NCBI GenBank assembly: GCA_047632595.1
Contig: JBLIDK010000009.1
Location: 1-54,408, forward strand
Length of the DNA: 54,408 nt
Direction of reading: 5' to 3'
Origin: JBLIDK01 sp047632595
GTDB lineage: Bacteria > Bacteroidota > Bacteroidia > Sphingobacteriales > Sphingobacteriaceae
Shown here: positions 24,419 through 33,995 of the stretch, piece after piece
How the letters are laid out: every line of letters begins with the position of its first letter
How positions within the stretch are numbered: the first letter of the stretch is position 1
The notes under the pieces: generated by a model
The model's database searches: none
Told to the model about the DNA's origin: nothing
Seen by the model: only the letters and a program-made list of their open reading frames with translations
Translations under genes and position numbers: made by a program

Positions 24419-25606
24419 TTACGATTCCAACAACTGCTTATAGGCAATATAAGCCATTAAGCCTGTTCCAATTTTAAGCGCGTCCTCATCGATATTGAAA
24501 GTTGGGGTGTGAACATTAGAGGTAATGCCTTTTGACTCGTTACGAATGCCTAAACGGTAAAAACAAGCCGGTACATGGTGGCTGTAGTAACTAAAATCCT
24601 CAGCTGCCATCCAAATACCAAGATCAACGACATTTTCTTCACCTAAATACTCAACTGCTGCGGCACGTGCTTTGGCTGTAGTATGCTCTTCATTTACTAA
24701 AAATGGGTAACCATCAACAATAGTGAATTCAATTTCTGCTCCAAAGCCTTCAGCAATAGAAGTAGCCAATTTCTTCATCTTCACTAAAGCATCTTTTCTC
24801 CATTCTTCGTCAAAGGTTCTGAAAGTTCCATCAACCTTCACTTCATCTGGAATTACGTTATTTACTCCGTTGGCAATTACTTTTCCAAATGTTAATACTG
24901 TTGGGGTAGCAGGATTTGCCATTCTACTTACAACTTGCTGAAGTGCAACAATAATTTGTGCGGTAATTGTAATTGGATCTACTGCCAAATGAGGCATTGC
25001 TCCATGACCACCTTTACCTTTCACCGTAAAATAAATCTCATCGGCGGAAGCCATATACATGCCCGAACGGAAGCCAACTTTACCCACATCTACTAATGGC
25101 ATAACATGCTGACCAATTATTGAATGTGGCTTGGGGTTCTCCAAAACACCTTCTTTAATCATTATAGAGGCTCCACCAGGTGCTTTTTCTTCAGCAGGTT
25201 GAAATATCAATTTAATTTTACCCGGAAGTTGAGCTTTTAAGTCGTTTAAAATTCTTGCTGCTCCTAACAACGAAGAGGTATGAACATCGTGACCACAAGC
25301 GTGCATGACACCTTCATTTTTTGACTTGTACTCTACATCGTTTGTCTCGGTAATTGGAAGTGCATCCATGTCACCACGAAGTGCCACAACTTGATCTCCA
25401 CCTAATCCACCTTCAATAATACCAACTAAACCAGTGTTAGCCATTTTGGAATGAGGAATGCCCATTTCCGTTAATTTATTCGAAACAAATTCTTGAGTTT
25501 TGAATTCGTGATAGCTCAACTCAGGATTTGAGTGAATATGTCGCCTAATTTTTAAAGTATCTTCGAAATATGCTGAAGCTAATTCTTTGATTTTGGAACT
25601 TAACAT
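24419..25606 (-). CDS. M20 family amidohydrolase/aminoacylase
   Basis: 395 residues, usual for M20D amidohydrolases (hippurate hydrolase, N-acyl amino acid deacylase). Metal-binding motifs are visible: ALRGDMDALPI, HACGHDVHTSSLLG (Cys and His ligands), QPAEEKAPGGA with the catalytic Glu, and the late AAEDFSYYSHH. It removes an acyl group from an N-acylated amino acid or peptide; the substrate is not readable, and N-acetyl-diaminopimelate deacetylase is possible. No signal peptide is seen. It ends a minus-strand run secA, SPOR gene, M20 with only 3 bases between it and the SPOR gene. Confidence 0.92.
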   Translation of the reverse strand: MLSSKIKELASAYFEDTLKIRRHIHSNPELSYHEFKTQEFVSNKLTEMGIPHSKMANTGLVGIIEGGLGGDQVVALRGDMDALPITETNDVEYKSKNEGVMHACGHDVHTSSLLGAARILNDLKAQLPGKIKLIFQPAEEKAPGGASIMIKEGVLENPKPHSIIGQHVMPLVDVGKVGFRSGMYMASADEIYFTVKGKGGHGAMPHLAVDPITITAQIIVALQQVVSRMANPATPTVLTFGKVIANGVNNVIPDEVKVDGTFRTFDEEWRKDALVKMKKLATSIAEGFGAEIEFTIVDGYPFLVNEEHTTAKARAAAVEYLGEENVVDLGIWMAAEDFSYYSHHVPACFYRLGIRNESKGITSNVHTPTFNIDEDALKIGTGLMAYIAYKQLLES

Positions 25607-25609
25607 GGG

Positions 25610-26020
25610 TTAATAGGATTCTAATTTCGGGAAGTTTATCTCATCGCGAACAAGGAAACAGCCCGCAAATTTTCGTTTTAAGTCGTAATAAAGTGGATAA
25701 GCTTCATTTTTACTTCTAAAATCACCCACACGAACTTTGAAATTGGGTGCTTCATATACTAAATGCACCACTTCATCTGGGTAATATCGAATGAATTGTG
25801 CTTTAACATCCAAAGCTTTTTGGCGTTGGCCATAAAACAATTGAATTCGGTATCCAGGCATTGTTTTTTTACCCGAATTGAGTTCAATTCGTTTTTTTAG
25901 AAGAGAGTCTATATTCGAATCAGCTGTTATAGTAACGTTTGCAGGAAAAAAGAGCGAATCTTGTCCATTAGCGCCTAAAAAAGCACTTAAAATAACCAGT
26001 ATGGACACTATTTTTTTCAT
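25610..26020 (-). CDS. Small secreted SPOR-domain-like protein
   Basis: The ATG at 26020 gives 136 residues starting with a signal peptide (MKKIVSILVILSAFLGANGQ). A longer reading from 26059 would run into secA coding sequence in another frame and spoil the signal. The C-terminal half (PGYRIQLFYGQRQKALDVKA, then FKVRVGDFRSKNEAYPLY) is a SPOR-type fold, a family that binds denuded peptidoglycan at division sites. Its ATG overlaps the secA stop by one base, so translation is coupled. Confidence 0.82.
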   Translation of the reverse strand: MKKIVSILVILSAFLGANGQDSLFFPANVTITADSNIDSLLKKRIELNSGKKTMPGYRIQLFYGQRQKALDVKAQFIRYYPDEVVHLVYEAPNFKVRVGDFRSKNEAYPLYYDLKRKFAGCFLVRDEINFPKLESY

Positions 26021-29000
26021 TATAAACTTGCATTCTGAGCTCCTGGTTTCCCATGGCACTGCTTGAATTTTTTACCACTACCACAAGGACAAGGATCGTT
26101 TCTACCAACTTTTTGCTCTGCTCGAACCGGTTGTTGTTTCACTTTTTCTTGCGTGTTTGTATGTGCGCCTTCCATCCCCGTAAACGTAGTTTTCACTTCG
26201 TCTTTTTGTGTTTTAACTTTCGAGTAATCCGTTTTGCTTTGCTTCGCTTCTTGGATTCCTTGAGTATTAATATTAGGCAAATCTCCTTTAAATAAAAAAC
26301 TTAAAACATCCTTATTAATGTTACTTAAAGCTTGTTTAAACAATTCAAATGATTCGAATTTGTAAATTAACAATGGGTCTTTTTGCTCGTAAACAGCCGC
26401 TTGCACAGATTGCTTTAAATCATCCATCTCACGTAAGTGCTCTTTCCAAGTTTCATCAATCAAAGCAAGGGTAATCGTTTTTTCAAACGACTTCATTACT
26501 TCAAGCCCTTTTGTTTCTATTGTATTCTTTAGATTCACCGGAACCTGTAAATGTTTAACGCCATCACTAAATGGAACCACTACATTTTCAACGGTATCCC
26601 CTCTATCTTTCATTACTCTGTCAAATACAGGTAAAGATACTTCGCTAATAATCTCCGTTTTACGCTTATATACACCTAAAACATCGTGGTAGAGTTTATC
26701 AGTTAATTTAGCTGCATTTTCTTTGAAAAAAGTTTCCTCAGTAATGGAACTATTCATCGAAAAAACTCGAATTGCTTCCATTTTAAAGCCATCGTAGTCT
26801 CCAGCTTCTTGATATGTATTAATCAATTCTTCACTGATTTCGTAGAACATGTTGTCCAAATCCACATCTAATCTATCCCCAAAAAGGGCATTATGACGTT
26901 TTCTGTAAATCACTTCTCTTTGAGAGTTCATTACATCATCATACTCTAATAATCGCTTACGAATACCAAAGTTGTTCTCTTCAACCTTACGTTGTGCGCG
27001 TTCAATTGATTTGGTAATCATGCTATGCTGAATTTCTTCACCTTCTTTTAGACCTAATTTGTCCATGATTCCTGCAATACGCTCTGAACCAAATAAACGC
27101 ATCAAGTTATCTTCTAATGATACATAGAATTGAGATGAACCTGGATCACCCTGTCTTCCAGCACGACCACGAAGTTGTCTATCTACACGACGTGATTCAT
27201 GACGCTCAGTACCGACAATGGCTAAACCACCAGAAGCAACTACTTCTTTGCTCAGCTTAATATCCGTTCCACGACCAGCCATGTTAGTTGCAATTGTAAC
27301 ATTACCAGCAAAACCAGCTTCTACAACAATTTGTGCTTCACGCTCATGTTGTTTTGCATTTAATACATTGTGTTTTATTTTTCTGATGTTCAACATCTTA
27401 CTTAACAATTCACTTATCTCAACTGAGGTAGTACCTACTAAAACGGGTCTGCCATCTTGTGTTAAACGCTGAACTTCATCAATAACTGCATTGTATTTTT
27501 CACGCTTAGTCTTGTAAACTAAATCGTTTTCATCATTACGTGTAATTAGAACATTCGTAGGAATTTCAATAACATCTAACTTATAGATTTCCCAGAATTC
27601 ACCAGCTTCAGTAACAGCAGTACCCGTCATACCCGAAAGCTTGTGGTACATTCTAAAAAAGTTTTGAAGAGTTACAGTTGCATAGGTTTGCGTTGCTGCC
27701 TCAACCTTTACATTCTCTTTGGCTTCAATGGCTTGATGTAGTCCGTCTGAATAACGACGCCCTTCCATTACCCTACCAGTTTGCTCATCAACAATTTTAA
27801 CTTTACCGCCTTCTAAGATGTATTCAACATCATTTTCAAACAAGGTATATGCTTTTAGAAGTTGATTAACCGAGTGCAGTCTTTCAGATTTGATAGCGAA
27901 ATTACGCATCAACTCATCTTTTTGCTTTAGTTTCTCATCGTCACTTAAGGTAGATTTCTCTATCTCTGCAACCTCACCACCTACATCTGGCATAATGAAG
28001 AAATCTTGATCTTCACCACTGTCGGTAATTAAGTTAATCCCTTTATCTGTTAGTTCAATGCTATTGTTCTTTTCATCAATAGTGAAAAATAGCTCTTCAT
28101 CAACCTTAGGCATTTCCTTAGAGTTGTCTTGCATGAAATGATTCTCCGTTTTTAAAACGATAGAACGATTTCCTTCTTCACTTAAAAACTTTATTAATGC
28201 TTTGTTTTTTGGAAGACCACGTTGGGCTCTAAACAAAGGCAAACCAGCTTCTTTGGGCTTACTCTCAGCAATTAGTTTTTTAGCATCTGCTAAACAGGTA
28301 CTAGTATATGACTTTTGAGCATTTACTAATTTTTCAATACGAGGCTTTAACTCATGGAACTCATGAATATCTCCTCTAGCAACAGGTCCAGAAATAATCA
28401 AAGGCGTTCTTGCATCATCAATTAATACAGAATCTACCTCATCGACCATTGCATAATGAAGCTTACGAATTACCAATTCATCGGTATTTCGTGTCATGTT
28501 ATCTCTTAGGTAATCGAAACCAAATTCGTTGTTAGTACCATAAGTAACATCAGAATTGTATGCTTTTTTACGACCATCACTATGTGGAGGGTGCTTGTCA
28601 ATACAATCAACAACTAACCCATTAAAGTAGAAAATTGGAGCCATCCACTCACTATCTCTTGTTGCTAGATAATTGTTTACTGTTACAATGTGAACCCCTT
28701 TTCCAGCAAGAGCATTTAGGTATGCAGGTAGAGTTGCTACTAAGGTTTTACCCTCACCTGTTGCCATTTCAGCAATTTTACCACCGTGTAATACCATTCC
28801 ACCAATCAACTGTACGTCGTAGTGAAGCATGTTCCAAGTCATTTCGGCACCTGCCGCTTTCCAAGAATTTGAATAAATAACTTTATCTCCAGAAAGGGAA
28901 ATATTTTCGAATTGTGCAGCAAGTTCTATGTCTAAATCAGTTGCAGTAGATTCAATGCTCTCATTTATCATAAAACGACGAGCAGTTTCTTTAATTACTG

Positions 29001-29349
29001 CGAATGCTTCTGGAAGAATTTCGTCTAAGGCCTCTTCAATTAATTCGTTTTCTTGCTCTTCAAGTTTGTCAAGTTGTTCATACAGCTCGTTTTTTTGCTG
29101 CATGTCTTGCTCAGAACCGCCATCAATTACCTTTTGAATTTCTTCAATCTCGGAAGTGATGTCTTTGTATTTTTCTTTAATTCGACTTTTAAACTCGGCT
29201 GTTTTGCCTCTTAATTCGTCGTTTGAAAGTGATTCGTATTTCGCAAACCACTCATTAATTACCGCAACTCGGGGTTGAAGTATTTTAATGTCTTTATCTG
29301 ATTTATTTCCAAAAAGCTTAGAAACTTTGTCGGTTAGAAAATCTAACAT
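26020..29349 (-). CDS. secA: Protein translocase ATPase SecA
   Basis: 1109 residues, longer than the ~900 of E. coli but normal for Bacteroidota, which have extra segments in the preprotein-crosslinking region (about residues 330-460) and near the N-terminus. ATPase motifs are clear: MATGEGKTLVA (Walker A), VDEVDSVLIDDARTPL (Walker B), and RGRAGRQGDPG in the second motor domain. The C-terminus has the zinc motif CPCGSGKKFKQCHG for SecB/ribosome contact. It drives export of the many signal-peptide proteins seen here. It is coupled to the SPOR gene downstream. Confidence 0.98.
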   Translation of the reverse strand: MLDFLTDKVSKLFGNKSDKDIKILQPRVAVINEWFAKYESLSNDELRGKTAEFKSRIKEKYKDITSEIEEIQKVIDGGSEQDMQQKNELYEQLDKLEEQENELIEEALDEILPEAFAVIKETARRFMINESIESTATDLDIELAAQFENISLSGDKVIYSNSWKAAGAEMTWNMLHYDVQLIGGMVLHGGKIAEMATGEGKTLVATLPAYLNALAGKGVHIVTVNNYLATRDSEWMAPIFYFNGLVVDCIDKHPPHSDGRKKAYNSDVTYGTNNEFGFDYLRDNMTRNTDELVIRKLHYAMVDEVDSVLIDDARTPLIISGPVARGDIHEFHELKPRIEKLVNAQKSYTSTCLADAKKLIAESKPKEAGLPLFRAQRGLPKNKALIKFLSEEGNRSIVLKTENHFMQDNSKEMPKVDEELFFTIDEKNNSIELTDKGINLITDSGEDQDFFIMPDVGGEVAEIEKSTLSDDEKLKQKDELMRNFAIKSERLHSVNQLLKAYTLFENDVEYILEGGKVKIVDEQTGRVMEGRRYSDGLHQAIEAKENVKVEAATQTYATVTLQNFFRMYHKLSGMTGTAVTEAGEFWEIYKLDVIEIPTNVLITRNDENDLVYKTKREKYNAVIDEVQRLTQDGRPVLVGTTSVEISELLSKMLNIRKIKHNVLNAKQHEREAQIVVEAGFAGNVTIATNMAGRGTDIKLSKEVVASGGLAIVGTERHESRRVDRQLRGRAGRQGDPGSSQFYVSLEDNLMRLFGSERIAGIMDKLGLKEGEEIQHSMITKSIERAQRKVEENNFGIRKRLLEYDDVMNSQREVIYRKRHNALFGDRLDVDLDNMFYEISEELINTYQEAGDYDGFKMEAIRVFSMNSSITEETFFKENAAKLTDKLYHDVLGVYKRKTEIISEVSLPVFDRVMKDRGDTVENVVVPFSDGVKHLQVPVNLKNTIETKGLEVMKSFEKTITLALIDETWKEHLREMDDLKQSVQAAVYEQKDPLLIYKFESFELFKQALSNINKDVLSFLFKGDLPNINTQGIQEAKQSKTDYSKVKTQKDEVKTTFTGMEGAHTNTQEKVKQQPVRAEQKVGRNDPCPCGSGKKFKQCHGKPGAQNASL

Positions 29350-29462
29350 GTATTATATGTATTATTAAGTGTTAATTTGTACTAAATTAATAAGGATTCA
29401 AAGTTAGCAACTTTATCCACCAAAAAGGACATAAAAGTATAATGCTCGAAAAGTTGAATTGT

Positions 29463-29470
29463 TATATTTG
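29463..29470 (+). promoter_or_regulatory. -7 promoter box for purD
   Basis: TATATTTG ends 26 bases before the purD ATG. No clear -33 element is seen. Confidence 0.5.
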
Positions 29471-29496
29471 GCACCCATTAATTAAGTAACATTTTT

Positions 29497-30771
29497 ATGA
29501 ATATTCTAATATTAGGCTCAGGAGGCAGAGAACATGCATTTGCATGGAAAATTTCACAAGGAAAAGACTGTGAAAAATTATTTATTGCTCCGGGCAACCC
29601 AGGAACGGCTAAAATAGGTGGTAACGTGGACTTAAGCCTGTCAGACTTTCCAGAGATTGAACGTTTCTGTGTACTAAATGAGATCGGATTAGTGGTTGTT
29701 GGCCCTGAAGACCCTTTAGTGAATGGTATTGTTGACTTTTTCAAAAGTTCTGCAGACCTTAAAAATGTTTTAATCATTGGTCCAGATAAAAGTGGAGCAA
29801 TTTTAGAAGGAAGTAAAGATTTTGCCAAAGAGTTTATGGCAGAATTCAATATTCCAACAGCTGCTTATGAAACTTTCGACTCCTCTAACCTAAGTCAAGG
29901 ATTTGATTTTATAGATAAAATGCCAAGTCCAATTGTGCTTAAAGCAGATGGATTAGCTGCGGGTAAAGGTGTATTGATAATAGAAGATAAGCAAGAAGCC
30001 AAAGAAGAGCTTCGCGCAATGATTGAAGAACAGAAATTTGGAAGTGCAAGTGCCAAGGTTGTTATTGAGCAATTTTTAAAAGGCATTGAACTTAGTGTAT
30101 TTATTTTAACAGATGGTGAAGACTATCTGATTTTGCCTGAAGCAAAAGATTATAAGCGAATAGGTGAAGGCGATACTGGTTTAAACACTGGTGGGATGGG
30201 AGCAATTAGTCCAGTGCCATTTGTTGATGCCGAATTCATGCAAAAAATTGAAGACCGGGTGGTAAAACCAACTATAAACGGACTGAAATCAAGAAAAATA
30301 GATTACAAAGGTTTTATTTTTATTGGATTGATAAAAGTAGAGAATGAACCTTTGGTTATCGAGTACAATGTTAGAATGGGCGATCCAGAAACTGAAGTGG
30401 TATTGCCAAGAATTAAGTCGGACTTTTTAGATATTTTAATTAAAACTGGTAGAAAACAATTAAAAGGAACTGAAATTAAATGTGTTGCTCAAAGTGCAGC
30501 TACAGTGATGTTGGTTAGTGGTGGTTACCCAGAATATTACGAAAAAGGAAAACGAATAACAGGCTTAGAAAACATCACCAACAGTCTAATTTTTCATGCT
30601 GGAACAAAAGGTGCTTCAGATGAATTAGAAACCAATGGTGGGCGAGTTTTATGCTTAACAAGTTTTGGTGACAGCGTTTCTGAAGCAGCTCAATTGAGTA
30701 TTTCAAACGCTCATCAAGTTAAATTTGATAAAGCAGTATTCAGAAAAGATATTGGTTGGGAATTTAACTAA
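29497..30771 (+). CDS. purD: Phosphoribosylamine-glycine ligase (GAR synthetase)
   Basis: 424 residues, full length. It joins glycine to 5-phosphoribosylamine with ATP, step two of purine synthesis. Signatures are ILGSGGREHAFAWK at the N-terminus, PGNPGTA, the ATP-grasp loop LKADGLAAGKGV, TGGMGAISP, and the metal-binding EYNVRMGDPETE. It is the only plus-strand gene in a largely minus-strand stretch. Its stop overlaps that of the convergent ychF. Confidence 0.97.
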   Translation: MNILILGSGGREHAFAWKISQGKDCEKLFIAPGNPGTAKIGGNVDLSLSDFPEIERFCVLNEIGLVVVGPEDPLVNGIVDFFKSSADLKNVLIIGPDKSGAILEGSKDFAKEFMAEFNIPTAAYETFDSSNLSQGFDFIDKMPSPIVLKADGLAAGKGVLIIEDKQEAKEELRAMIEEQKFGSASAKVVIEQFLKGIELSVFILTDGEDYLILPEAKDYKRIGEGDTGLNTGGMGAISPVPFVDAEFMQKIEDRVVKPTINGLKSRKIDYKGFIFIGLIKVENEPLVIEYNVRMGDPETEVVLPRIKSDFLDILIKTGRKQLKGTEIKCVAQSAATVMLVSGGYPEYYEKGKRITGLENITNSLIFHAGTKGASDELETNGGRVLCLTSFGDSVSEAAQLSISNAHQVKFDKAVFRKDIGWEFN

Positions 30772-31865
30772 ACGTTAAATTTAAAGTGCATGATATCACC
30801 ATCTTGCACTTCATATCCTTTGCCTTCAACACTCAATTTTCCTGCTTCTTTTGCAGCTGTTTCAGATCCTAAAGCGATGTAATCTTCATAATGAATTACG
30901 TCGGCACGAATGAAACCTCTTTCAAAATCGGTATGAATTACCCCAGCTGCTTGTGGAGCAAATGTGCCTTTGGGAATTGTCCAAGCACGTACTTCTTTTA
31001 CTCCAGCTGTGAAATAAGTTTTAAGAGTCAGTAATTTGTATGCAGTAACAATCAAACGGTTCACACCAGGAGACTCAAGACCTAACTCCTCTAAGAACAT
31101 TTGCTTATCTTCATAAGTTTCAAGCTCAGCAATATCAGATTCTACTGCAGCACATAGAATAATCACTTCAGCGTTCTCATCTTTTACTAATTCAAGTACT
31201 TTTTGAGTATGTGCGTTGCCATTTACAACAGAACCTTCATCAACATTACAAACGTAAAGAACAGGTTTTGCGGTTAAAAGCTGCATTTCGTCAATAATTT
31301 CAAGCTCTTTTTCTTCTAAATCTATTGTTCTAACAGATTTACCTTCTTCTAGAGTTGATTTTACTTTTTTCAGAACGTCAACAATTTTTCCAGCACTTTT
31401 ATCTCCAGTACGGGCTTGTCTTTCTTCTTTTTGTAAACGTTTATCAACTGAATCTAAATCTTTTAATTGTAATTCAGTGTCAATTATTTCTTTGTCTCGA
31501 ATTGGGTCAACAGAACCATCAACGTGCACAATGTTATCGTCATCAAAGCAACGTAAAACGTGAATAATTGCATCGGTAGAGCGAATGTTTCCTAAAAATT
31601 GGTTTCCTAATCCTTCACCTTTACTTGCTCCTTTAACAAGGCCAGCAATATCGTGAATTTCGATCGTGTTGGGAACAATACGCTCTGGCTTAACTAAGTC
31701 AGAGATTTTCTTTAAGCGATCATCAGGAACAGTGATAATACCTACATTAGGTTCAATTGTGCAAAAAGGAAAATTTGCAGACTGCGCTTTAGCGTTTGAA
31801 AGACAATTAAAAAGTGTTGATTTTCCAACATTTGGAAGCCCAACAATACCACATTGTAAAGACAT
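30768..31865 (-). CDS. ychF: Ribosome-binding ATPase YchF (Obg-like)
   Basis: 365 residues, typical for YchF/OLA1. It hydrolyses ATP in preference to GTP and acts in translation and stress control. Motifs: GLPNVGKSTLFN (P-loop), SANFPFCTIEPNVG, DIAGLVKGASKGEGLGN (G3), YVCNVDEG in place of the usual NKxD, and the C-terminal TGS domain ending in HFKFNV. A TAAATTTG box is 19 bases upstream. It converges on purD with a 4-base overlap of the coding ends. Confidence 0.97.
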   Translation of the reverse strand: MSLQCGIVGLPNVGKSTLFNCLSNAKAQSANFPFCTIEPNVGIITVPDDRLKKISDLVKPERIVPNTIEIHDIAGLVKGASKGEGLGNQFLGNIRSTDAIIHVLRCFDDDNIVHVDGSVDPIRDKEIIDTELQLKDLDSVDKRLQKEERQARTGDKSAGKIVDVLKKVKSTLEEGKSVRTIDLEEKELEIIDEMQLLTAKPVLYVCNVDEGSVVNGNAHTQKVLELVKDENAEVIILCAAVESDIAELETYEDKQMFLEELGLESPGVNRLIVTAYKLLTLKTYFTAGVKEVRAWTIPKGTFAPQAAGVIHTDFERGFIRADVIHYEDYIALGSETAAKEAGKLSVEGKGYEVQDGDIMHFKFNV

Positions 31866-31884
31866 TGAATATATTTTGAGGGTG

Positions 31885-31892
31885 CAAATTTA
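31885..31892 (-). promoter_or_regulatory. -7 promoter box for ychF
   Basis: The minus strand reads TAAATTTG, 19 bases before the ychF ATG and overlapping the stop codon of the upstream agmatinase-like gene. Confidence 0.45.
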
Positions 31893-32777
31893 AGATTTAC
31901 TTACCAATGATATGTAGGAAATTAGCTTATATATTAATTGAGCTAAAACATATTCAGATCGAACTGAGTTTTTTTGTGGTGCACATTCAACTACATCAAA
32001 GCCTATTATTGTCTTATTTTGAGCAACCATTTTAAGTAATTTTAAGGTTTCAAACCATTGTAAGCCACCTGGTTCTGACGTCCCAACTGCAGGCACTAGC
32101 GAAGGGTCAAATCCATCAGCATCAATGGTAATATACACCTCATCATTCAAGGATTTCACCACATCTTCTTGCCAATTATCATTCAGTTGAATTTGATGAT
32201 TGTACCAAGTATGAATAATTGAAGATTTTTTAATCAATTCGGCTTCTTCAATACATTGTGCTCGTATTCCAACTTGAGAAATAGGAATATTTAAGTCGTG
32301 AACTCGCGCCATAACACTGGCATGCGAATATTTAGAGCCTTCATAAGTGCCTCTTAAGTCGCTATGAGCATCCAATTGCAAAAGCGACATCTTGGGGTGT
32401 TTTTTATGATAGGCTTGCACACAGCCAAAGGTTATGGTATGCTCAGCACCAATGGTAATTACATGTTTGCCTTTGGCTAAAAGTTCTTCAGTATTTTGGC
32501 GAATTAAATTAACCGCTTGCTCACCTTCCATGTCTTTGAAGTCCATTGCGGCAAGAGTGCAAATACCGTCTTCGCAAGCTTGGGTATCCAATTCAGGGTC
32601 GTAAAACTCTACAAATTTCGATGCTTCAATAATTGCTTTGGGACCAAATTTAGAGCCTTCTAAATAAGACGAAGTAGCTTCAAAAGGGGCCTGTTGTATG
32701 ACATATTTGGATTTTTCGAAATTTGATAATGACGCTTCCAGTCCGAGGAAGTTGTGTTCTTCAGTTAATACATTCAT
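31890..32777 (-). CDS. Agmatinase/arginase family ureohydrolase
   Basis: 295 residues. The binuclear manganese ligands of the ureohydrolase family are all present: GAEHT, LDAHSDLRG, and IDADGFDPS (a slight variant of the usual DIDxxDP). EPGGLQW is also family-typical. It should release urea from agmatine or another guanidino compound; specificity is uncertain, with agmatinase (speB) most likely by overall pattern. No arginine decarboxylase gene is seen in this window. It lies 27 bases downstream of the DUF3276 gene and its stop overlaps the ychF promoter box. Confidence 0.88.
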   Translation of the reverse strand: MNVLTEEHNFLGLEASLSNFEKSKYVIQQAPFEATSSYLEGSKFGPKAIIEASKFVEFYDPELDTQACEDGICTLAAMDFKDMEGEQAVNLIRQNTEELLAKGKHVITIGAEHTITFGCVQAYHKKHPKMSLLQLDAHSDLRGTYEGSKYSHASVMARVHDLNIPISQVGIRAQCIEEAELIKKSSIIHTWYNHQIQLNDNWQEDVVKSLNDEVYITIDADGFDPSLVPAVGTSEPGGLQWFETLKLLKMVAQNKTIIGFDVVECAPQKNSVRSEYVLAQLIYKLISYISLVSKS

Positions 32778-32804
32778 AAAATGATTCGAGAAAAATAGTG
32801 TTGT

Positions 32805-33179
32805 TTAGTAGTTCGAACTGTTGTCAGACTCCGCTGCAATAGATGGCATTTCTTCTTCACCATCTTCATAGGTTTTAGGCCTATTAGCAATGTGAAGAGT
32901 CTCATCTAGGTTTCCCTCCTCATCAAAAGCAGGTGATTTATCTTTAATATAATCAAGAGTCTCTTGTAAGTTTTCTACAAAATTTGCGAAATCTTCTTTA
33001 TAAAGGAAAATTTTATGCTTCTCAAAAGTTCCGTCTGGGAATCGTTTTTTACTTTCAGTGATGGTCAAATAAAAATCTTCTGAACGTGTAGTTCTTACAT
33101 CAAAAAAGTAGGTTCTTTTACCTGCTCTTACTTTTTTGGAGAAGATCTCTTGTTTATCCTTATTATCAAACTTTGACAT
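32805..33179 (-). CDS. DUF3276 / PUR-alpha-like protein
   Basis: 124 residues. The core (AGKRTYFFDVRTTRS, FYLTITESKKRF, KHKIFLYKEDFANFVENL) has the beta-strand-then-helix PUR repeat of DUF3276, a Bacteroidota and spirochaete family related to the eukaryotic nucleic-acid-binding Pur-alpha. The C-terminal 40 residues are acidic and low-complexity. It probably binds single-stranded DNA or RNA; no partner is known. Confidence 0.88.
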   Translation of the reverse strand: MSKFDNKDKQEIFSKKVRAGKRTYFFDVRTTRSEDFYLTITESKKRFPDGTFEKHKIFLYKEDFANFVENLQETLDYIKDKSPAFDEEGNLDETLHIANRPKTYEDGEEEMPSIAAESDNSSNY

Positions 33180-33260
33180 ATCTTTTCTCTTTTATCACAA
33201 TTAAGGTTGAAAGTTACAAACTTTTTGAAATAGAACGAACGATGTGAATAATGTTGAAAA

Positions 33261-33995
33261 CTATTTGATATATGGATACTCGACTTGAGTGAGATACAGC
33301 CCTTCTCCAGCTACTGATGAGCCAGCATTACTGCGGTCTTTGGAGTCTAAAATGGATAGAATTTGCTCTGCAGAAATTTTACCTCTGCCAATATCAACAA
33401 AAGTTCCTACTAAGGCCCTTACCATGTTTCTAAGGAAACGATTAGCTGCAATTGTGAAAGTCAAAACGTCCTCTTCCTCCATCCAAAAAGCATAGCTAAC
33501 ATCACATAAATAGGTAATTTGATTCTCCATAGCCCGAGCAAAAGCTCCAAAATGATGATTTCCGATAATTAACTTCGCGGCTTTATTCATTGCACGAACA
33601 TCTAAATTATCATGAATTAATAATGCGCTGTTAATTTCAAAAGGGTCTTTTTTTGAGATAATTCGATATTGATATTCTCGATGAGTTGCATCAAAACGTG
33701 CGTGATTATCATCTTCAACTTCAATAAATCTTTTAAGAGCAATATCCGAAGGGAGCATGCTGTTTAAATGAAACAGGGCTTTCTCAGGCAATGAATTATT
33801 CACATCGAAATGAGCATAAAACTGCTTAGCATGAACACTGGTGTCAGTTCTACCGCAACCCATTAAATCAACATCTTGCTGTAAATAGGTTGAAAAGCAT
33901 TCATTCAACTTTTGTTGAACTGTTGGAGCATTCGGCTGACGTTGCCAACCATTAAAGTTGGAGCCATTAAATGCAAGTTCAACAAAATAGCGCAT
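33261..33995 (-). CDS. truA: tRNA pseudouridine synthase A
   Basis: 244 residues. It converts uridines 38-40 of the anticodon stem-loop to pseudouridine. The catalytic aspartate lies in GCGRTDTSVHA; FNGWQRQPNAPTVQ and RFLRNMVRALVG are also conserved. Its ATG overlaps the purA stop by one base, so it is coupled to purA. Confidence 0.96.
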   Translation of the reverse strand: MRYFVELAFNGSNFNGWQRQPNAPTVQQKLNECFSTYLQQDVDLMGCGRTDTSVHAKQFYAHFDVNNSLPEKALFHLNSMLPSDIALKRFIEVEDDNHARFDATHREYQYRIISKKDPFEINSALLIHDNLDVRAMNKAAKLIIGNHHFGAFARAMENQITYLCDVSYAFWMEEEDVLTFTIAANRFLRNMVRALVGTFVDIGRGKISAEQILSILDSKDRSNAGSSVAGEGLYLTQVEYPYIK

